Positions 15,704 to 23,125 of a DNA stretch of 27,404 nt are shown in pieces (position 1 is the first letter of the stretch; the number at the start of each line of letters is the position of its first letter). A model generated the notes under the pieces. The model was not told the origin of the DNA and searched no databases. It saw only the letters and a program-made list of their open reading frames with translations. Location: the NCBI GenBank assembly GCA_021848765.1, contig JAJZTU010000008.1:1-27404 (forward strand), given 5' to 3'. This stretch comes from Bacillota bacterium (GTDB lineage Bacteria > Bacillota > GCA-003054495 > Carboxydocellales > JAJZTU01). The position numbers were made by a program, and so were the translations under genes.

Positions 15704-17509
15704 ATGACAGGCAGAATTAAGATCTTAGATCCCATAACAGCTAACCAAATTGCTGCCGGAGAAGTAGTAGAGCGCCCCGGTTCAGTTGTGAAGGAACTGT
15801 TGGAAAACGCTATAGACGCAGGCAGTAGCAGAATTGATGTGGAGATAAAGGATGGCGGCATTAGCTATATCCGGGTTGCCGACAACGGTTGCGGCATGCT
15901 TGCCGGGGATGCGGTATTGGCTTTTGAGCGCCATGCGACCAGTAAAATCAGCACTCTGGAGGACTTGTACGGGATACGCTCCCTGGGGTTTCGGGGGGAA
16001 GCACTGCCCAGTATCGCCTCTGTGGCCAGGGTGGAACTCACCACCAGAGCCCATGACCAACTGGCAGGCACCCGGGTTCTCCTGGAGGGAGGCCAGGTAA
16101 CCGGAGTTGAAGAGACAGGGGCGCCCCCGGGTACCAGCATGATAGTCCGGGACTTATTTTTCAACACTCCTGCCAGGCGCAAGCATCTCAGGTCTGCCGG
16201 AACAGAGGGAGGATTAGTTGGAGAAGTTGTTTCCCGCCTTGCGTTAGCCTACCCTGGTATTGCCTTTACCTTCTCCCAAAACAGGCGGGTGGTCCTAAAA
16301 ACCCCAGGCAGCGGTAGTCTGCTGGATGCCGTGGTGAGCACCCAGGGTGTACAACTGGCTAAAGAGCTTCTGACCGTTAAAGCCCTGGGGGAGCTGTTTG
16401 TGGTAGAAGGTTATCTGGGAAAGCCGGAGTTAGCCAGGGCCAACCGGGGCCACCAGGTATTGTTTGTCAACGGGCGTTATGTAAAAAGCAAGTTAGTGAA
16501 CCTGGCAGTAGAGGAGGGATATCATACCTACCTGCCAACAGGACGTTTCCCTTTGTTTATTCTCAATTTGCAAGTAAACCCCCATTTGGTTGATGTGAAT
16601 GTGCATCCGACAAAAATGGAGGTACGCTTTAGTGAAGAGGAGGAACTGCAGCGATTCTTAGTTTATCAGGTGAAGGAAGTTCTGGCCGGGCAAACCTTGA
16701 TCCCCCGGCTGGGTGTCCCCAAGCAGGCAGAGCAGGAAAAAGTTGTTGCCGGGAAGTCACCACAGGAAAGGGTTATTCCCCGGAAGTCAGAACCGGAACA
16801 GGGACTTCGAGTCGATGATTATCCTCAAGTTACTAACGTACAAAGGGTTCAGGAGAGCAGCGGGGAAGATGTTTACTTACCACAGCAGGATTGCCTTGCT
16901 GACTATTTACAAGGCGACCCGGTCAACATTTTTTCCGACCTTCAGGTCATGGGCCAGGTGGATTCCACTTATATCATAGCGGCAGGCCCACAGGGACTGT
17001 TTATCTTTGACCAGCATGCGGCCCATGAGAGGATTCAATACGAAAAATTTCTAAATTCGGCTCCTGGTCCCGCTATGGCCCAAAACCTGCTCATGCCTGT
17101 CAGCGCCGAATTGGGGACCCTTGAGGCAGAAATGGTAATTGCCAACATCCTGTTCTTCCGGGATCTGGGATACACTCTGGAGCACTTTGGTGGAAATGCC
17201 TTTCTCATCAGATCAGTGCCACAGGGACTACCGCCTGGTGAGGAAACTCAACTATTCTTTGATATCCTGGACAACTTAAGGGGTAGGAACCGTTATCAGG
17301 TGGACAAACTTAGCATCAGGGAAGAGTTTCTGATCATGCATGCCTGTAAAAGTGCAATCAAAGCAAACCAGCCATTAACCAGACCGGCTATGGAAGAACT
17401 CCTCAGGCAGTTGGGTGAAACCGCGAATCCCTTCACCTGCCCACATGGTAGGCCGACTGTGATTCAGTACACCGGAAATGACCTGGCTAAAGCATTCAAA
17501 AGGACCTGA
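15704..17509 (+). CDS. mutL: DNA mismatch repair protein MutL (endonuclease type)
   Basis: A 601-residue MutL that couples MutS recognition to strand incision. The GHKL ATPase half shows ELLENAIDAG with Glu31 and Asn35 as the expected catalytic and magnesium-binding residues, DNGCGM, and GFRGEALPSI. After a charged linker (about 325-400) the C-terminal domain carries the endonuclease metal motif DQHAAHER (starting Asp436), ACKSAIKA (Cys548) and CPHGRP (Cys579). This is the nicking-type MutL expected in bacteria without MutH. I choose the ATG at 15704, which has GGGAGAAG upstream and yields MTGRIKILD; an ATG at 15689 and a TTG overlapping the previous stop are possible but lack as good a site. 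It closes the mutS-hydantoinase-deacetylase-mutL cluster. Confidence 0.97.
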   Translation: MTGRIKILDPITANQIAAGEVVERPGSVVKELLENAIDAGSSRIDVEIKDGGISYIRVADNGCGMLAGDAVLAFERHATSKISTLEDLYGIRSLGFRGEALPSIASVARVELTTRAHDQLAGTRVLLEGGQVTGVEETGAPPGTSMIVRDLFFNTPARRKHLRSAGTEGGLVGEVVSRLALAYPGIAFTFSQNRRVVLKTPGSGSLLDAVVSTQGVQLAKELLTVKALGELFVVEGYLGKPELARANRGHQVLFVNGRYVKSKLVNLAVEEGYHTYLPTGRFPLFILNLQVNPHLVDVNVHPTKMEVRFSEEEELQRFLVYQVKEVLAGQTLIPRLGVPKQAEQEKVVAGKSPQERVIPRKSEPEQGLRVDDYPQVTNVQRVQESSGEDVYLPQQDCLADYLQGDPVNIFSDLQVMGQVDSTYIIAAGPQGLFIFDQHAAHERIQYEKFLNSAPGPAMAQNLLMPVSAELGTLEAEMVIANILFFRDLGYTLEHFGGNAFLIRSVPQGLPPGEETQLFFDILDNLRGRNRYQVDKLSIREEFLIMHACKSAIKANQPLTRPAMEELLRQLGETANPFTCPHGRPTVIQYTGNDLAKAFKRT

Positions 17510-17534
17510 GCGGTTGCGTTGATCTTGGTAGTGC

Positions 17535-17546
17535 ATTTGCGCAAAT
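17535..17546. repeat. 12-bp perfect palindrome upstream of the methyltransferase gene
   Basis: ATTTGCGCAAAT is a perfect palindrome 22 bases before the TTG start of the methyltransferase gene. It could be a dimeric regulator site, but one copy alone is weak evidence. Confidence 0.25.
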
Positions 17547-17567
17547 TTGAGTAGGAGGGCTGGTCCG

Positions 17568-18368
17568 TTGTTTCCAAAAACAGTTGTTACCACCTCCCTT
17601 GAGCCGGATTCAGTTGTGCAGGAACGGGCCAGGTGGTGGGCTGAAACCTTGAAATGCCCGCTTATTCCCCGGAATCGCGACCTGGAATCAAGCCGGGCGC
17701 TAAACCGGGTAGCTGAGACCACTAACGCTGATGTTATAATAGTGGTCGGCCGCAAAGCTACCAGGCTGCTGGTGGGTGAACAGGAATTTCATTTCCATCC
17801 CAGTATGGCCAAGCTTAGGGTACAAGCTCTTGCCCGGGGTCAGGTGGACCAGTTAATTTCCGCCGGCGGAATTGATCAAGGCTCTTCCTTTTTAGATTGT
17901 ACCCTTGGCTTGGCCGCTGATGCCATAGTGGCCAGTTATGTGGCCGGCAGCTCAGGGAAAGTGGTAGGCCTGGAGTCACAAGCGCTGTTGGCGGCTCTGG
18001 CTGAGGAGGGCCTCCATAACTACGCTGACGGGGACAGGCAATTACTTGAGGCCATGGGTAGGATTAAGGTGGTCCATACCCAGGCAGAAAGCTATTTAAC
18101 CCGCTTACCGGATGAAACTTTTGATGTGGTCTATTTTGACCCTATGTTCCGCCATACCCGGAAGAAATCCCCGGCAATGGATATCTTACGACTTTTAGGT
18201 AACCCAACTCCCCTTTCCGGAGAGGTAGTCCGGGAAGCTTTAAGGGTAGCACGCTACCGGGTGGTGGTTAAAGAAGGCCGGGGCTGCAGAGTTTTTGAAG
18301 AATTGGGAATATCCCGGATAGTTGGTGGGAAATATAGTCCTGTTGCCTATGGAGTCCTGGACAAATAA
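17568..18368 (+). CDS. Class I SAM-dependent methyltransferase, RsmJ/DUF548-like
   Basis: A 266-residue protein. The N-terminal 70 residues are a small alpha/beta region (VVTTSLEPD, then DVIIVVGRKATRLL). The rest is a Rossmann methyltransferase with motif I-like FLDCTLGLAADA (Leu109-Asp110 onwards) and FDPMFRHTRKKS from Phe190, which resembles the DPMFPxRKKSA motif of RsmJ (16S rRNA m2G1516 methyltransferase). rRNA or another nucleic-acid guanine is thus the likely target; this is inference from the motif. The TTG at 17568 is chosen because AGGAGG is nine bases upstream; an in-frame TTG at 17547 would place that site inside the gene. It lies between mutL and miaA on the same strand, with miaA 32 bases on, and is likely cotranscribed with it. 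Confidence 0.8.
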   Translation: MFPKTVVTTSLEPDSVVQERARWWAETLKCPLIPRNRDLESSRALNRVAETTNADVIIVVGRKATRLLVGEQEFHFHPSMAKLRVQALARGQVDQLISAGGIDQGSSFLDCTLGLAADAIVASYVAGSSGKVVGLESQALLAALAEEGLHNYADGDRQLLEAMGRIKVVHTQAESYLTRLPDETFDVVYFDPMFRHTRKKSPAMDILRLLGNPTPLSGEVVREALRVARYRVVVKEGRGCRVFEELGISRIVGGKYSPVAYGVLDK

Positions 18369-18400
18369 TTTAAGTGTTACGGAAGAGGTACAAAGAACCC

Positions 18401-19351
18401 ATGTTACCAAACCTGATTATTATTGTTGGTCCGACAGCAGTGGGGAAGACTGCAGTAGGAATTGAATTAGCCAAACTCCTGAACGGCGAGGTTATCTCCG
18501 GTGATTCCATGCAGGTCTACAGAATGATGGACATTGGCACTGCCAAACCCTCTTGGGAAGAGATGCAGGGGATTCCTCACCACATGCTGGATATTATTGA
18601 CCCGGATGCTGAATTTAGTGTGGCCATGTTTCAGGAAATGGTGGAAAACTTGATTCTGGAGATTAACAGCCGGGGAAAGGTTCCCCTGCTTGTGGGTGGA
18701 ACCGGCTTATATGTCCGTTCCATAACAGACCACCATTCCTTCACACCCTTTGCGGTAAATTGGGAGTACAGGGATAAGTTGCTGGCTGAGGCACAGGCCA
18801 AAGGTAACCGGTGGCTGCACACACGTTTAGAACAGGTGGACCCCGGCGCTGCCGGCAGGATTCATCCCAACGATTTACGGCGAATCATCCGGGCGCTGGA
18901 GGTCTATCATTTTACCGGGAAGCCGATTTCCCAATTTCAAAAAGAAGATCAAACAGCAAATAATCTTCCCAAATATAACCTGTTTATGTATGGTTTAACA
19001 CTAAACAGGGAAAAATTATACCAGAAAATAGATTTACGCGTGGAAAAAATGATAGCTGACGGTCTGCTAGAGGAAGTACGGACTCTCCTGGCCCGGGGCT
19101 ATAGCCCGGAACTGGTTTCCATGAAGGGTCTGGGCTACAAAGAAATTGTTGGCTATTTACATGGTGAATATGACCTGCCGGAAGCCATACGGCTTCTTCA
19201 ACGGAATACCAGACATTTCGCCAAACGGCAATTAACTTGGTTTCGTAGAGAGGAGAGAATTCGCTGGATTGATGTCGAAAATTATCGTAGTGCGGCTGAA
19301 ATTGCGAAAGAAATTCTCCATCAGGTTGCAGGACAATTGACAACCATGTAG
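18401..19351 (+). CDS. miaA: tRNA dimethylallyltransferase MiaA
   Basis: A 316-residue MiaA, which transfers a dimethylallyl group to N6 of A37 in UNN-decoding tRNAs, the step before MiaB. The P-loop is GPTAVGKT (10-17). Conserved DSMQVYR, DIGTAKP and HHMLDI segments follow, as does LVGGTGLYVR near residues 96-105. The basic FAKRQLTWFRRE region lies near the C-terminus. The ATG at 18401 is the start; a GTG nine codons upstream has no ribosome binding site and would add a non-conserved charged leader. The site for the ATG is modest (AGAGG, about 12 bases away). hfq follows after 45 bases, the usual bacterial miaA-hfq pairing. Confidence 0.97.
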   Translation: MLPNLIIIVGPTAVGKTAVGIELAKLLNGEVISGDSMQVYRMMDIGTAKPSWEEMQGIPHHMLDIIDPDAEFSVAMFQEMVENLILEINSRGKVPLLVGGTGLYVRSITDHHSFTPFAVNWEYRDKLLAEAQAKGNRWLHTRLEQVDPGAAGRIHPNDLRRIIRALEVYHFTGKPISQFQKEDQTANNLPKYNLFMYGLTLNREKLYQKIDLRVEKMIADGLLEEVRTLLARGYSPELVSMKGLGYKEIVGYLHGEYDLPEAIRLLQRNTRHFAKRQLTWFRREERIRWIDVENYRSAAEIAKEILHQVAGQLTTM

Positions 19352-19396
19352 AAGTTTATTTCATTGGCAAATCTTGAAAACACGGAGGTAGAATTA

Positions 19397-19636
19397 ATGA
19401 CCAAGACACAAATCAATCTGCAAGATGCATTTCTAAACCAAGTCCGGAAAGAAAATATACCGGTAACCATCTATTTGGTTAACGGTTTTCAACTGAAAGG
19501 TCTTGTACGGGGGTTTGATAACTTTACCGTAATCTTAGAGCAGGACGGAAAACAGCAGATGGTGTACAAACATGCCATTTCTACTGTTGCCCCGCTTAAG
19601 CCTGTGAACACCAACTTCAGTGAACCAAAAGTTTAG
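19397..19636 (+). CDS. hfq: RNA chaperone Hfq
   Basis: A 79-residue Sm-fold protein that forms a hexamer binding U-rich and A-rich RNA and assists small-RNA pairing. The Sm1 part holds NLQDAFLNQVRKENIPVTIY (7-26), with Gln9 in the proximal uridine-binding pocket by analogy. Sm2 holds YKHAIST (57-63), including the His of the RNA-binding pocket. The tail is short, as in Firmicutes. The ATG at 19397 follows GGAGGT at good spacing, while an upstream in-frame TTG 33 bases earlier lacks support. It is followed by a terminator, so the methyltransferase-miaA-hfq run ends here. Confidence 0.97.
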   Translation: MTKTQINLQDAFLNQVRKENIPVTIYLVNGFQLKGLVRGFDNFTVILEQDGKQQMVYKHAISTVAPLKPVNTNFSEPKV

Positions 19637-19685
19637 GATAGTTTGACTTCTGCCAATAATGTAAATTAAGGTACCCAATCAAAAG

Positions 19686-19710
19686 ACCGGCAACCGCCGG
19701 TTTTTTCTTT
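19686..19710 (+). terminator. Intrinsic terminator after hfq
   Basis: A 6-bp GC-rich stem (ACCGGC 19686-19691 with GCCGGT 19696-19701), AACC loop and a long T-rich tail (19701-19710). The truncated tetR reading frame begins directly after this tail. Confidence 0.88.
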
Positions 19711-19712
19711 TT

Positions 19713-20119
19713 GTGTTGACATTACCGGCCAGCAGGAATATTATAAAAGAGCTTTCCCCGAGGCCATAGAGTTCATGGTGAAAAAACGACTGCAATTGAT
19801 TGAAGACAATTGGCCTTTATTTAAAGTGCTGTTTTTTGAAGCAGGTTTCCAACCCGAATTACGCCAACAAATTATGCAAGAAATAATATTTCCTATGAAA
19901 AAAGCGATCGTACCATTCTTTCTGCGCCGCATGGAACGAGGGGAAATCCGCCGGATGAACCCATTTGTGGCTATGCAGGTAATAGCCGGAATGATGGCCT
20001 CCTTTCTGTTTTACAAGTATGTAATTGGACCCTTGCCCGGTGGCTACCGGCTGCAAGAAGAGCAGTTGCTTCAAGAGATGTTGAAGATATTTTATCAGGG
20101 GGTGGGGGTTCATGGTTAA
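19713..20119 (+). pseudogene. TetR/AcrR family regulator, N-terminal DNA-binding half missing
   Basis: About 135 codons match the C-terminal ligand-binding half of a TetR/AcrR-type regulator. Family-like sequence (EYYKRAFPEAIEFM, then KRLQLIEDNWPLFKVLFFEA) already begins before the first usable start codon, the ATG at 19775. The open frame runs back to the T-tail of the hfq terminator with no room for the helix-turn-helix domain (about 50-60 residues). No helix-turn-helix-like sequence is seen in other frames nearby. A product started at the ATG would have 114 residues and only a poor GAGG site. The stop overlaps the HlyD-like gene by 8 bases, the normal layout for a regulator heading an efflux operon. 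I read it as a 5'-deleted remnant that cannot repress; a residual co-regulator role is possible but unsupported. The 5' limit given is approximate. Confidence 0.72.
19716..19744 (+). promoter_or_regulatory. Near-consensus SigA promoter inside the tetR remnant
   Basis: A perfect -35 box TTGACA (19716-19721), a 17-base spacer and TATTAT (19739-19744, 5 of 6 matches). It directly follows the hfq terminator and would drive the tetR remnant and the efflux genes. Because it lies within former tetR coding sequence, it may have become active after the deletion. Confidence 0.6.
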
Positions 20120-21128
20120 GAAACTAAGGGTCCTGGCTATTTTAGCGCTTATATCAAGTGTAGCCTGGTACGGCTGGGCAAATAGGGCACAAACCGGGAC
20201 TGCCCCTGTATTTAGCGGTTGGCTGGAAGGGGAGGAGTACCGGGTTGTGGCAGAAACCGCCGGTAAAGTAGAAAAAATATTGGTGCAGGAAGGGCAACCG
20301 GTGAAAAAAGGGCAGCCGGTAGTCCAGTTAGAAGCCCAGGCGGCCAGGATTCAGCTGGCCCAAGCCCAAGCCAATTTAGCAGCAGCCCGGGCCAAAGCAG
20401 GGGATGTGCGGACTGCCACCAGGCCACAGCAGATCGCCCAGGCCGCTAATCAGGTTAAGGCTCTGCAAGCAAGTTTAGCCGGGGCCGGGGAAAGCCTCAA
20501 GCGTGCTCAGCAGCAGCGCCAAAAAACAGAGCAGTTGTTAGCCGAAGGTGGGGCAACGCCTGACCAGCTTGATTTAGCCAAAACAGCAGAGGCTGCGGCC
20601 CAAGCAACTGTGAACAGCCTAAAGGCGCAAATCCGGGGGGCCCAAGAGCAGGTTAGCCTGCTAAAAGCCGGGGCTACTTCCTATACCCTGTCGGCCAGCT
20701 TAGCGCAAGTAGAAGTTGCCGGCAGGCAGGTTGAATTAGCAAAGTTACAGGTGGATAAAGCCCGGTTACTGGCTCCGGCCACCGGGCGAGTGGAACAGCT
20801 TATCTTAAAACCGGGGGAACTGGCTAATCCGGGTGCGGCAGTCATTAAGCTTATTGATGATGAAAAACTACAGCTAACCGTCTATGTGCCGCAGAGCCAA
20901 CTTGGCCAGGTTAGGGTAGGACAAAAGGTCAAAGTGCAAACGGAAAGCGGGACAGCTGAAAGCCTGGGAGAAATAATCTTCATTGCTTCCCAAGGAGAGT
21001 TTACCCCAAAGAACATCCAGACTCAGGAGCAGCGGGCAACTCAGGTCTTTGCGGTCAAGGTGGCTTTATCCGGGGCACAAGAGGGAAAATTTAAACCGGG
21101 GCAAGCGGTGGAAGTGCGCCTCGATTAA
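20112..21128 (+). CDS. HlyD/MacA-type membrane fusion (periplasmic adaptor-like) protein
   Basis: A 338-residue secretion/efflux adaptor. An N-terminal membrane anchor spans about residues 6-22 (LAILALISSVAWYGW) without a lipobox. A biotinyl-lipoyl-like half-motif follows (GKVEKILVQEGQPVKKGQPV), then a long Ala/Gln-rich coiled-coil hairpin (about 75-215), the second lipoyl half (LLAPATGRVEQLILKPGE) and a beta-barrel domain. This matches YbhG/YhiI-like adaptors that work with ABC-2 exporters. In a Gram-positive cell it would sit on the outer face of the membrane. The ATG at 20112 overlaps the tetR remnant by 8 bases and has GGGGGTGGGGG upstream. The ABC ATPase gene starts 12 bases after its stop, so this is the first gene of the transporter operon. 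Confidence 0.9.
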   Translation: MVKKLRVLAILALISSVAWYGWANRAQTGTAPVFSGWLEGEEYRVVAETAGKVEKILVQEGQPVKKGQPVVQLEAQAARIQLAQAQANLAAARAKAGDVRTATRPQQIAQAANQVKALQASLAGAGESLKRAQQQRQKTEQLLAEGGATPDQLDLAKTAEAAAQATVNSLKAQIRGAQEQVSLLKAGATSYTLSASLAQVEVAGRQVELAKLQVDKARLLAPATGRVEQLILKPGELANPGAAVIKLIDDEKLQLTVYVPQSQLGQVRVGQKVKVQTESGTAESLGEIIFIASQGEFTPKNIQTQEQRATQVFAVKVALSGAQEGKFKPGQAVEVRLD

Positions 21129-21140
21129 GGAGGAGAGGAA

Positions 21141-21884
21141 ATGGAGTTTGCCATTAAAATAGAGCATCTGACTAAAGTTTTTAGCGGCCGTAAGGCTGTA
21201 GATGACCTCTCCTTTGCTATAAAACCGGGGCAGATTTTCGGCTTTCTCGGTCCTAACGGTTCGGGCAAATCTACCACCATCCGGATGTTGTGCGGAATTC
21301 TCACCCCCACAGCCGGTGGCGGACAGGTGCTGGGCATTGACCTCAAAGACGGGGAAACAATTAAACAGCATATTGGCTATATGTCCCAAAAGTTCAGCTT
21401 ATATGAAGACCTGACGGTAGAAGAGAACATGAAATTTTACGGGGGAGTTTACGGGCTGGACGGGGAGAAATTGGCAGAGCGCTATCAGTATTTGCTGGAT
21501 TTAGCAGGCTTAAGAGATAGAGAGGGCCAGTTAGCCGGGACTCTTTCCGGAGGCTGGAAACAGCGGCTGGCCCTGGCTTGTGCTTTGCTCCACCGGCCCC
21601 GGCTGCTCTTTTTAGATGAGCCGACAGCCGGGGTAGATCCCCTGTCACGCAGGATTTTTTGGGATTTAATTCACCGTTTGGCCCAGGAGGGGGTAACTAT
21701 TTTGGTAACCACCCACTATATGGATGAAGCCGAGCAATGCGATATCCTGGGCTTTATTTTCCAGGGCCGGCTTCTGGATTTCGGCACTCCGGGGGAGATT
21801 AAAACCCGTCATAATGGGCAAACGGTCGAGGATATTTTTATTAATTTTGTGGCCGGCCACCAGCAGGAAGGGGTGGGTTTATGA
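21141..21884 (+). CDS. ABC transporter ATP-binding protein (ABC-2 exporter type)
   Basis: A 247-residue nucleotide-binding subunit of the DrrA/CcmA/YbhF type. Walker A is GPNGSGKST (37-45), the Q-loop region is MSQKFSLYEDLT (81-92), the signature is LSGGW (135-139), Walker B is LLFLDE (155-160) with DEPTAGVD around it, and the switch His is His192. Tyrosine/tryptophan substitution after LSGG is common in this group. The ATG follows GGAGGAGAGG. The gene overlaps the permease gene by four bases (ATGA), indicating coupled translation and a 1:1 complex. Together with the HlyD-like protein and the permease it forms an export system; lipids, drugs or a peptide are possible cargo, none of them shown. 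Confidence 0.94.
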   Translation: MEFAIKIEHLTKVFSGRKAVDDLSFAIKPGQIFGFLGPNGSGKSTTIRMLCGILTPTAGGGQVLGIDLKDGETIKQHIGYMSQKFSLYEDLTVEENMKFYGGVYGLDGEKLAERYQYLLDLAGLRDREGQLAGTLSGGWKQRLALACALLHRPRLLFLDEPTAGVDPLSRRIFWDLIHRLAQEGVTILVTTHYMDEAEQCDILGFIFQGRLLDFGTPGEIKTRHNGQTVEDIFINFVAGHQQEGVGL

Positions 21885-23014
21885 ACTGGATAAGGCTGAA
21901 AGCGATAATCCGGAAAGAGTTTATCCAAATCCGCCGGGATAAACCCAGCCTGGTCATGATTTTAGGGGTTCCCATCATGATGATGTTCCTGTTCGGCTAT
22001 GCTATCAGCACTGATGTGGAGAATATTGCCACCGTGGTCTGTGACCAAAGCAAATCTGCCGACAGCCGGCGGTTTATCAGTGCCTTGAAGAATACAGATA
22101 CCTTTAGCCTGGACTATTGGACTGAAAATCCAGGGGAGATTGGGGCCTATCTTGATGGGGGCAAGGCACGGGTAGCAGTGATAATTCCGCCCGACTATGC
22201 CCGGAAACTGGCCAGAAAGGAAGGGGCACAAATCCAGGTCCTGGTGGACGGTTCCGACCCTTTGGTGGCCCGGACGGCTTTATCTACAGCCCAATTGGTA
22301 GCCCAGGCCCAAAACTTAAATCTTGTAGGACAGCAGTTGGCCCAACAAGGCCTGGGCGGAAGCCCGGCCTTAGCTATCGATGTGCGGCCCCGGGTTTGGT
22401 ATAACCCTAACCTGGAGAGTTTACGCTTTAACATTCCCGGTTTGGTGGGCTTGGTATTACAAAATATTACTGTCATCTTAACCGCTTTTGCCTTAGTGCG
22501 GGAAAGGGAAAGGGGTACCCTGGAACAAATCATCATTACTCCCATCCGCCCGGCGGAGCTAATTATCGGGAAACTTATTCCTTATGTAATTATTGGCTTT
22601 TTTGACCTGCTTTTGGTTTTAGGGGTAGCGGTTTTCTGGTTTGGAGTGGAAATCTCCGGCAGCACCGGCCTGTTACTGGTCTTGGCCACTATCTTTTTAG
22701 CTTGTGCTTTGGGGATAGGGATGTTCATTTCCACCCTGGCCAAAAATCAATTACAGGCCATGCAGATGGCTTTTCTCGTCCTTCTGCCCAGCATTTTGCT
22801 TTCCGGCTTCCTCTTTCCACGGGAGTCCATGCCCAAAATTATCTATGCCTTAGGGCAGGCCTTGCCCCTGACCTACTTTTTACAAATCCTCCGGGGGATC
22901 ATTTTACGGGGAGCTGACCTTGCCCAATTAGGAGTGGTAGCCTTTTGGTTGACCCTGTTAACTGTCTTTATCTGTGCCCTGTCCATCCTGCGTTTTCGCA
23001 AGCGCCTGGACTAA
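21881..23014 (+). CDS. ABC-2 type exporter permease (YbhS/YhiH-like)
   Basis: A 377-residue permease with one N-terminal membrane helix (about 25-44, SLVMILGVPIMMMFLFGYAI), a large outer domain (about 45-175) and five C-terminal helices starting near NIPGLVGLVLQNITVILTAF. The RERERGTLEQIIITPIRPAE segment after the second helix is the typical ABC2_membrane_3 coupling region. A single permease gene implies a homodimer. It ends 111 bases before the chosen spoVK start; a weak hairpin (AAAGCC with GGCTTT, 23024-23046) lies between them but has no T run. Family and partner assignment are firm; the substrate is unknown. Confidence 0.93.
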   Translation: MNWIRLKAIIRKEFIQIRRDKPSLVMILGVPIMMMFLFGYAISTDVENIATVVCDQSKSADSRRFISALKNTDTFSLDYWTENPGEIGAYLDGGKARVAVIIPPDYARKLARKEGAQIQVLVDGSDPLVARTALSTAQLVAQAQNLNLVGQQLAQQGLGGSPALAIDVRPRVWYNPNLESLRFNIPGLVGLVLQNITVILTAFALVRERERGTLEQIIITPIRPAELIIGKLIPYVIIGFFDLLLVLGVAVFWFGVEISGSTGLLLVLATIFLACALGIGMFISTLAKNQLQAMQMAFLVLLPSILLSGFLFPRESMPKIIYALGQALPLTYFLQILRGIILRGADLAQLGVVAFWLTLLTVFICALSILRFRKRLD

Positions 23015-23059
23015 CAGCGTAATAAAGCCGGACTTTGCCAGGCTTTCTGGATCCCTGTG

Positions 23060-23088
23060 GTCACACTTGGGCAATTGCTGCGTATAAT
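23060..23088 (+). promoter_or_regulatory. Candidate SigE-type sporulation promoter for spoVK
   Basis: GTCACACT (23060-23067), a 13-base spacer and CGTATAAT (23081-23088) compare with the Bacillus SigE consensus GTCATATT, about 14 bases, CATACAAT; each box matches 6 of 8. SpoVK is mother-cell expressed in Bacillus. If real, transcription starts near 23095 and the translation start must lie downstream, which agrees with the ribosome binding site at 23115-23120. Confidence 0.4.
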
Positions 23089-23125
23089 GTTACCAGGCAG
23101 ATTGCGCAAAAGTGAGGTGAAAGCT

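Noticed and set aside
17547..17567. Earlier TTG start for the methyltransferase
   Set aside because: It would place the AGGAGG ribosome binding site within the coding region and has no such site of its own.
23024..23046. AAAGCC/GGCTTT hairpin as terminator of the efflux operon
   Set aside because: The stem is short with a bulge and there is no T tail; too weak to annotate as a feature.
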